From assembly GCA_016303235.1 (NCBI GenBank), contig JAEDMB010000068.1, positions 1-9,890 of the forward strand: a DNA stretch of 9,890 nt. The letters run 5' to 3'. Numbering within the stretch: the first letter of the stretch is position 1; each line of letters opens with the position of its first letter. The DNA is from Oscillospiraceae bacterium. Its GTDB lineage: Bacteria; Bacillota; Clostridia; Oscillospirales; Ruminococcaceae. Positions 6,229 through 9,890 of this stretch are shown piece after piece. Made by a program: the position numbers and the translations under genes. The notes below the pieces were generated by a model. The model ran no database searches, was not told the origin of the DNA, and saw nothing but the letters and a program-made list of their open reading frames with translations.

Positions 6229-7512
6229 TTATTCAAATCTTACCTTAACTGCATTTGCATGTGCAGTAAGACCTTCTTTTTCCGCAATTGTTACGATATC
6301 TTTTTCGGCTTCACGGAGAGCTTCTTCAGTATAGTATGTATAGCTTATTTTCTTTATAAAGCTGTCAACGCCGAGAGGTGAGAAGAATCTCGCAGTACCG
6401 CTTGTAGGAAGTACATGGTTAGGCCCTGCATAGTAATCTCCGAGAGGTTCGGAGGCATACTGACCTAAGAAAATTGAACCTGCATTGTCAAGACTTCCGA
6501 GAAGTTCCATAGGATTTTCCATGTGTACTTCAAGGTGTTCAGGAGCTATTGCGTTTGCAAGCTCAACGGCACAGTGACGGCAGTCCGTAATAATTATTGC
6601 GCCGTAGTTTTCAAGAGATTTTTTAATAATATCCTTTCTTGAAAGATTTTCAGCCTGACGGTCAATTTCCGCAAGAACCTTATCCGCAAGAGATTCGCTT
6701 GTTGTAACAAGTATTGATGACGCCATAACATCGTGTTCAGCCTGTGACATCAAATCAGCAGCGATAAATTTCGGGTTAGCAGTATCATCAGCCATAACAA
6801 GTATTTCGCTCGGCCCTGCAATCATATCTATATCAACAGTTCCGAAAAGGAGCTTTTTAGCTGTTGCAACGTAAATATTTCCGGGGCCTACTATTTTATC
6901 AACTTTCGGAATTGTTTCAGTACCGTATGCAAGTGCAGCAATTGCCTGAGCTCCTCCGAGCATAAATACACGGTCAACTCCGCATACTGCCGCTGCTGTG
7001 AGTATATCCTTATTCGGTGTACCGTCCTTGCATGGAGGTGTTACCATTATAATTTCCTTTACTCCGGCAATCTTTGCGGGAATTGCATTCATAAGGACAC
7101 TTGAAGGATACGCAGCAGTTCCGCCCGGAACGTAAAGTCCGACTCTTTCAAGTCCTCGGATACGCTGTCCCATTATGACTCCGTTTTCCTTTGCATTTAT
7201 GAATCCCTGCTGACGCTGTCTGTTGTGGAAATCCGCAATATTTTCCATGGCGTTAAGAAGTGCATTGACATAATCCTCATCAGCCTCATCAAGAGCATCA
7301 TTTATTACATCTCTCGGAACTTCGTAATATTCCGGCAGACTTCCGTCAAATTTAAGTGTATATTCCTTAACGGCCTTGTCACCGTTTTCCCTTACGTTTT
7401 CGATTATTTCAGATACAGCCTCTGTTACTTTCTTATTGGTTTCGCCGTGTCTTTTATCGAGTTCCTTAAAAAATTCGAGTTCATCAGAACCGTTCGCATA
7501 AATTTTTCTCAT
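6229..7512 (-). CDS. hisD: Histidinol dehydrogenase
   Basis: HisD is a zinc- and NAD-dependent cytosolic enzyme that performs the last two oxidations, L-histidinol to histidinal to L-histidine. The 427 residues match the usual length (about 430). The family signature runs from about 229 to 261: 'DMIAGPSEILV', then 'AADLMSQAEHD'. Predicted zinc ligands by alignment with the E. coli enzyme are Gln257, His260, Asp359 (in EPLGDYYAGPNH) and His418 (in GLTAHAN). The catalytic Glu325-His326 pair is in IAPEHLE. The start ATG lies 1 bp after the hisG stop, with GAGGAG inside the hisG 3' end, so translation is coupled. All key residues are present and the enzyme should be active. Confidence 0.97.
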   Translation of the reverse strand: MRKIYANGSDELEFFKELDKRHGETNKKVTEAVSEIIENVRENGDKAVKEYTLKFDGSLPEYYEVPRDVINDALDEADEDYVNALLNAMENIADFHNRQRQQGFINAKENGVIMGQRIRGLERVGLYVPGGTAAYPSSVLMNAIPAKIAGVKEIIMVTPPCKDGTPNKDILTAAAVCGVDRVFMLGGAQAIAALAYGTETIPKVDKIVGPGNIYVATAKKLLFGTVDIDMIAGPSEILVMADDTANPKFIAADLMSQAEHDVMASSILVTTSESLADKVLAEIDRQAENLSRKDIIKKSLENYGAIIITDCRHCAVELANAIAPEHLEVHMENPMELLGSLDNAGSIFLGQYASEPLGDYYAGPNHVLPTSGTARFFSPLGVDSFIKKISYTYYTEEALREAEKDIVTIAEKEGLTAHANAVKVRFE

Positions 7513-7513
7513 T

Positions 7514-8143
7514 TTAAAGATTCTCCTCTATAAGCTTTATAAGATTTTCGATTTCTTTCTGACGCATTTTAAGGCTTACAGTATTTACAATAACTCTTGC
7601 TGAAATCGGCATAATATATTCAGCAACTTCAAGACCGTTTTCCTTAAGGGTTGCACCTGTTTCAACTATATCGACTATTCCGTCAGCGAGTTCAAGGAGC
7701 GGTGCAAGCTCAACTGAACCCTCTATTTTTACTATTTCAACGTCCATACCCTTTGATTCAAAGTAGTTTCTTGCGATATTCGGGTATTTTGTAGCAATTG
7801 TCTTTACTCCGAATCCGCTGTAAAAGTCACTGCCTTTTTTTACGGCAAGAGCAAATCTGCATTTTCCGAATCCGAGGTCAACGAGTTCAAAAAACTTTCC
7901 GCCCATTTCAACGATTGTATCTTTTCCTACAATTCCGATATCACAGACGCCATGTTCAACATAGGTGATAACATCATTTGCCTTTGCGAGTACTGCCTCT
8001 GCATTAGCATCGGGTACAGGAAGTATAAGCTTTCTGCCCTTTTCACGCAAAGCGGTACAGTCAAAGCCTATTTTTTCAAAAAGTCCGATTGTATCCTTTT
8101 CGAGTCTGCCCTTTGTAAGAGCTATTCTGAGCGGTTTATTCAT
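7514..8143 (-). CDS. hisG: ATP phosphoribosyltransferase catalytic subunit, short form
   Basis: HisG condenses ATP with PRPP to N1-phosphoribosyl-ATP, the committed and feedback-controlled step. At 209 residues it is the short form (HisG_S), which lacks the C-terminal regulatory domain and needs HisZ. Motifs seen are ALTKGRL (8-14), DIGIVGKD (68-75), IATKYPN (116-122) and the PRPP-binding signature from about 141 to 170 with ELAPLLELADGIVDIVETG at its core. I chose the ATG at 8143 because GAGGAGG lies 6 bases upstream. A longer reading from a TTG at 8158 would place that ribosome binding site inside the gene. The start overlaps the hisZ stop by 8 bp, so translation of the two subunits is probably coupled, which suits a fixed HisZ:HisG ratio. 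Confidence 0.95.
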   Translation of the reverse strand: MNKPLRIALTKGRLEKDTIGLFEKIGFDCTALREKGRKLILPVPDANAEAVLAKANDVITYVEHGVCDIGIVGKDTIVEMGGKFFELVDLGFGKCRFALAVKKGSDFYSGFGVKTIATKYPNIARNYFESKGMDVEIVKIEGSVELAPLLELADGIVDIVETGATLKENGLEVAEYIMPISARVIVNTVSLKMRQKEIENLIKLIEENL

Positions 8144-9326
8144 TGATATCCTCCTCAACTACAACTATCTTTGCTATTCTTTTTTCCCTTGCGTATTCTC
8201 TTACAGCGTCAAGAGTTTCAAAAAGTGCATTTTCAACAACATCTCCCTTTGCACGGAGCTTGTTTGCAGTTTTTATACCCTTTACTTCGTTTCCGGGAGC
8301 GGAATATACTATTACATCAGATACGGGCTTATAGCTGTTTATATCGCCATTCTTTGCGATTACCTTTGCAACGGAATTGACATCAACTGCAAATCCCACA
8401 GCAGGAACATCATAGCCAAATTCTGAAATAAGTCTGTCATATCTTCCGCCGGATATAACCTTTGCACCATGTCCCTGAAGATAGCCTTTGATTATAATGC
8501 CTGTATAGTAATCTGTTTTGTTTACAAGACCGAGGTCTACTGTAACCTGACCTTCTTTTCCGCAGAGGGCTGAAACATCATTGTAAATACTCTTAAGGTC
8601 ATCAAGAATAAATCTTATTTTTTCATCGGGAATAGCTTTTTTAGCCTTTTCAAAGACTTCCTCTCCTCCGAAAAGTGACGGGAGCTTTTTAAGTGACTGT
8701 ACTGCCGGACTGTTTCCAAAGGAATCAAGCATATCATTAAGTGCAGGGAAATTTTTCTTTTCGATAAGCTTTCTGATTTCCTCTTTCTGATTATCATCGG
8801 CATCAATTTTGTTTACAAGTTCTTTAAATATTCCTATATGACCGATTTCAAGAGTATATTTCATACCCCATGCCTCAAGGGTATCTATTGCACATGAACA
8901 TACTTCAAGGTCAGCCATTTTCATTGATGAACCTATAAGTTCGATACCCATCTGTGAAATTTCGTCACTTCTGCCCTTGAGAGCCGGTTCGGAACGGTAT
9001 ACTTTCTGATTATAGTATAATCTTAAAGGTAGTGTTGCATCTTTAAGGCGTGTAGCGGTCATACGTGCAATAGGCATTGTGGAATCAGGTCTTAAGACCA
9101 TAAGCCTTCCCTTGCTGTCGGTAAGCTTATACATATTTTCCTGCGGAAAGTAATTTGAATTAAGACTGAAAACGTCAAAAAATTCAAGAGCAGGAGTTAT
9201 AACTTCACTGTATCCGCTTTTTCTGAAAATGCTGTCAAGTGTATTTTTAATGCTTCTGTGGAGCATTGATTCTTCAAATAAAAGGTCTTTAGTACCTTCC
9301 GGAGTGAGCAGGTCATATCTTTTCAT
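8136..9326 (-). CDS. hisZ: ATP phosphoribosyltransferase regulatory subunit HisZ
   Basis: HisZ is a catalytically dead paralogue of histidyl-tRNA synthetase. It complexes with the short form of HisG to make the first enzyme of histidine synthesis and carries the histidine feedback site. The 396 residues keep the class II synthetase fold. The N-terminal 'TPEGTKDLL' is followed by a motif-2 region 'LRLYYNQKVYRSEPALKGRSDE' (about residues 101-122) and a motif-3-like 'GGRYDRLISEFG' (about 290-305). The HisRS signature LVRGLDYYTG reads LVNKTDYYTG here, losing the arginine needed by true synthetases. That loss, plus the adjacent short hisG, favours HisZ over HisS. The length fits Bacillus-type HisZ (about 390) with a reduced C-terminal domain. 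The start ATG has AAAAAGGAG 7 bases upstream. It is the first gene of the operon and its stop overlaps the hisG start. Confidence 0.93.
   Translation of the reverse strand: MKRYDLLTPEGTKDLLFEESMLHRSIKNTLDSIFRKSGYSEVITPALEFFDVFSLNSNYFPQENMYKLTDSKGRLMVLRPDSTMPIARMTATRLKDATLPLRLYYNQKVYRSEPALKGRSDEISQMGIELIGSSMKMADLEVCSCAIDTLEAWGMKYTLEIGHIGIFKELVNKIDADDNQKEEIRKLIEKKNFPALNDMLDSFGNSPAVQSLKKLPSLFGGEEVFEKAKKAIPDEKIRFILDDLKSIYNDVSALCGKEGQVTVDLGLVNKTDYYTGIIIKGYLQGHGAKVISGGRYDRLISEFGYDVPAVGFAVDVNSVAKVIAKNGDINSYKPVSDVIVYSAPGNEVKGIKTANKLRAKGDVVENALFETLDAVREYAREKRIAKIVVVEEDINE
8150..8156 (-). promoter_or_regulatory. Ribosome binding site fixing the hisG start
   Basis: GAGGAGG, near-perfect complementarity to the 16S 3' end, sits 6 bases before the ATG at 8143 and lies within the last codons of hisZ. 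It argues against the upstream TTG at 8158 as the initiator. Confidence 0.8.
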
Positions 9327-9357
9327 AAAATCTCTCCTTTTTCAGTAAACTGTATTT

Positions 9358-9377
9358 ATATGCTAATAATAGCATAT
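9358..9377. promoter_or_regulatory. Candidate operator: perfect palindrome over the -10 box
   Basis: The plus strand shows arms ATATGCTA and TAGCATAT with a 4-base centre (ATAA), a perfect 8-bp inverted repeat. It contains the whole -10 box and probably the transcription start, which is where a repressor would block polymerase. It is not followed by a T-run on either strand, so it does not look like a terminator. A histidine-responsive repressor such as the TrpR-family HisR/YerC proposed for Firmicutes is one possible binder. I cannot verify the motif match from memory. Confidence 0.55.
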
Positions 9378-9394
9378 TATGACTTTAAAGTCAA
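9366..9394 (-). promoter_or_regulatory. Sigma-A-type promoter of the his operon
   Basis: Reading the minus strand, the -35 box is TTGACT (9394-9389), followed by a 17-bp spacer and the -10 box TATTAT (9371-9366). Each box matches the consensus at five of six positions and the spacing is ideal. A start about 7 bases past the -10 would give a leader of roughly 30-35 nt before the hisZ ATG. That is too short for a T-box, leader-peptide attenuator or riboswitch, so any control is expected at initiation. The promoter occupies the 69-bp gap between polC and hisZ. Confidence 0.82.
9381..9392. promoter_or_regulatory. Second palindrome overlapping the -35 box
   Basis: GACTTTAAAGTC is a perfect 12-bp palindrome that overlaps four bases of the -35 hexamer. 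Its centre lies about 19 bp from the centre of the -10 palindrome, close to two helical turns, so both sites could face the same side of DNA. The sequence differs from the other palindrome, so either two proteins bind or one of the two is coincidental. This is inference from position and symmetry only. Confidence 0.35.
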
Positions 9395-9395
9395 G

Positions 9396-9890
9396 CTAAA
9401 AGAAAGAAAGCTGATTAGTTTCGGGCATATTTCCGAAAGCACCCATAGATTTCAGAAGTTCAAGAATAGTTTTTGAAATCTTGCTTTGCTTATGAAATTC
9501 CTCAACGGATATAAAATCACCTTTCTGAACAGTTTCATATATGCTGTTCGCAGCGTTTTCGCCTATTCCTTCAACAGCGGAAAATGGTATTCTTATTTTT
9601 CCGTCCTCTATAAGGTATTTTGTTGCATGCGATTTATAGAGGTCTACCGGAAGAAAATCATATCCCCTTGCCATCATTTCATTTACAATAAGCAGTATGT
9701 CAAGAAGTGCATTGTCTTTCTGAGTGGCAGTATGTTCGCTTGCCTTAGCTTTTATTTCTTCAATTTTGCTCCGGACTGCATTCTTTCCCTTTGAAACAAT
9801 TACAGCATCAAAAGCCTCACCGCTGACAGTAAAATAAGTTGCATAGTATTCAAGCGGTCTGTAAATCTTGAACCAGCCGAGTTTCATAGC
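9396..9890 (-). CDS. polC: DNA polymerase III alpha subunit, PolC type (C-terminal part only)
   Basis: This is the last 164 residues of the replicative polymerase of low-GC Gram-positives, which elongates DNA at the fork as part of the Pol III holoenzyme. The frame is open to the window edge. The first methionine (9887) matches an internal position of PolC, in the segment that reads roughly 'M..R..WFK.Y.PL.YYA.YF', so the true start lies outside the window. Family hallmarks are the WFKIYRPLEYYATYF segment, 'IPFSAVEGIGENAA' (helix-hairpin-helix-like region) and the C-terminal tail NQLSFF. The tail is a close variant of the QLSLF beta-clamp-binding pentapeptide that ends many PolC proteins. The stop is TAG at 9398-9396, and the his promoter -35 box begins only 2 bp downstream. 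I saw no terminator between them, so read-through into the his genes is possible. Confidence 0.93.
   Translation of the reverse strand, partial: AMKLGWFKIYRPLEYYATYFTVSGEAFDAVIVSKGKNAVRSKIEEIKAKASEHTATQKDNALLDILLIVNEMMARGYDFLPVDLYKSHATKYLIEDGKIRIPFSAVEGIGENAANSIYETVQKGDFISVEEFHKQSKISKTILELLKSMGAFGNMPETNQLSFF

Larger units (their letters stand above)
1340..9326 (-). other. Histidine biosynthesis operon hisZGDCBHA-HAD-hisF
   Basis: Nine consecutive minus-strand genes run without an intervening opposite-strand gene. Junctions from hisZ to hisA are hisZ/hisG 8-bp overlap, hisG/hisD 1-bp gap, hisD/hisC 71-bp gap, hisC/hisB 4-bp gap, hisB/hisH 1-bp gap and hisH/hisA 4-bp ATGA overlap. This spacing implies co-transcription and translational coupling. 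The HAD gene and hisF are more loosely attached (167 and 84 bp) and hisF may also have its own weak promoter. hisI, hisE and a recognisable histidinol-phosphatase gene are absent, so the pathway must be completed from other loci. Confidence 0.85.

Noticed and set aside
7965..8426. 153-codon plus-strand reading frame opposite hisZ/hisG
   Set aside because: It lies antisense to two certain genes whose key motifs are intact. Its translation is low-complexity Ser/Phe/Tyr-rich, as expected for a shadow frame, and it has no convincing ribosome binding site.
8136..9326. Histidyl-tRNA synthetase (hisS)
   Set aside because: The LVRGLDYYTG signature has lost its arginine (LVNKTDYYTG), and the gene is first in a his operon directly before a short hisG that requires HisZ.
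9327..9360. T-box or histidine leader-peptide attenuator before hisZ
   Set aside because: The predicted leader is only about 30-35 nt, with no room for specifier/antiterminator structures and no run of His codons.
9358..9377. polC terminator formed by the ATATGCTA palindrome
   Set aside because: The stem is AT-rich, no T-run follows on the minus strand, and it contains the his -10 box. An operator is a better reading.

Overview
The window is an AT-rich stretch from a low-GC Gram-positive (Firmicutes, class Clostridia), most likely a Ruminococcus-like gut anaerobe. The evidence is a PolC-type replicative polymerase, a HisZ/short-HisG pair, strong AGGAGG-type ribosome binding sites and occasional TTG starts. 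The class-level assignment rests on gene content and protein style. The genus is an inference. All convincing genes are on the minus strand, so the reading order runs from high to low coordinates.

Layout in transcription order. 9890-9396 is the C-terminal end of polC, cut by the window edge. Two bases after its stop begins a near-consensus sigma-A promoter (-35 TTGACT, 17-bp spacer, -10 TATTAT). Each promoter box overlaps a perfect palindrome. The promoter drives a tightly packed histidine operon: hisZ, hisG, hisD, hisC, hisB, hisH, hisA, a Cof-type HAD phosphatase gene, then hisF. Between hisZ and hisA the genes overlap or lie 1-4 bp apart, except for a 71-bp hisD-hisC gap that contains a strong hairpin. 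The HAD gene is set off from its neighbours by a 167-bp gap on the hisA side and an 84-bp gap on the hisF side. Both gaps carry short direct repeats, so the HAD gene looks like a later arrival between hisA and hisF.

Together the genes encode most of the route from PRPP and ATP to histidine. HisZG makes phosphoribosyl-ATP, HisA isomerises ProFAR, HisH and HisF form IGP synthase, HisB dehydrates IGP, HisC transaminates, and HisD oxidises histidinol to histidine. No hisI or hisE (or hisIE) is present, nor any recognised histidinol-phosphate phosphatase. The HAD protein is a guilt-by-association candidate for the phosphatase step, without proof.

After hisF come two genes unrelated to histidine synthesis: a 194-residue Trp-rich, acidic protein of unknown function (1289-705) and a 171-residue membrane protein that resembles the DUF3592 type (628-113). 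No convincing rho-independent terminator was seen after hisF or either hypothetical gene. No rRNA, tRNA, CRISPR array, T-box, insertion sequence or plus-strand gene was found. The window is mainly an ordinary biosynthetic operon. The points worth a second look are the palindromic promoter, the HAD gene with its repeat-flanked borders, and the two uncharacterised downstream genes.
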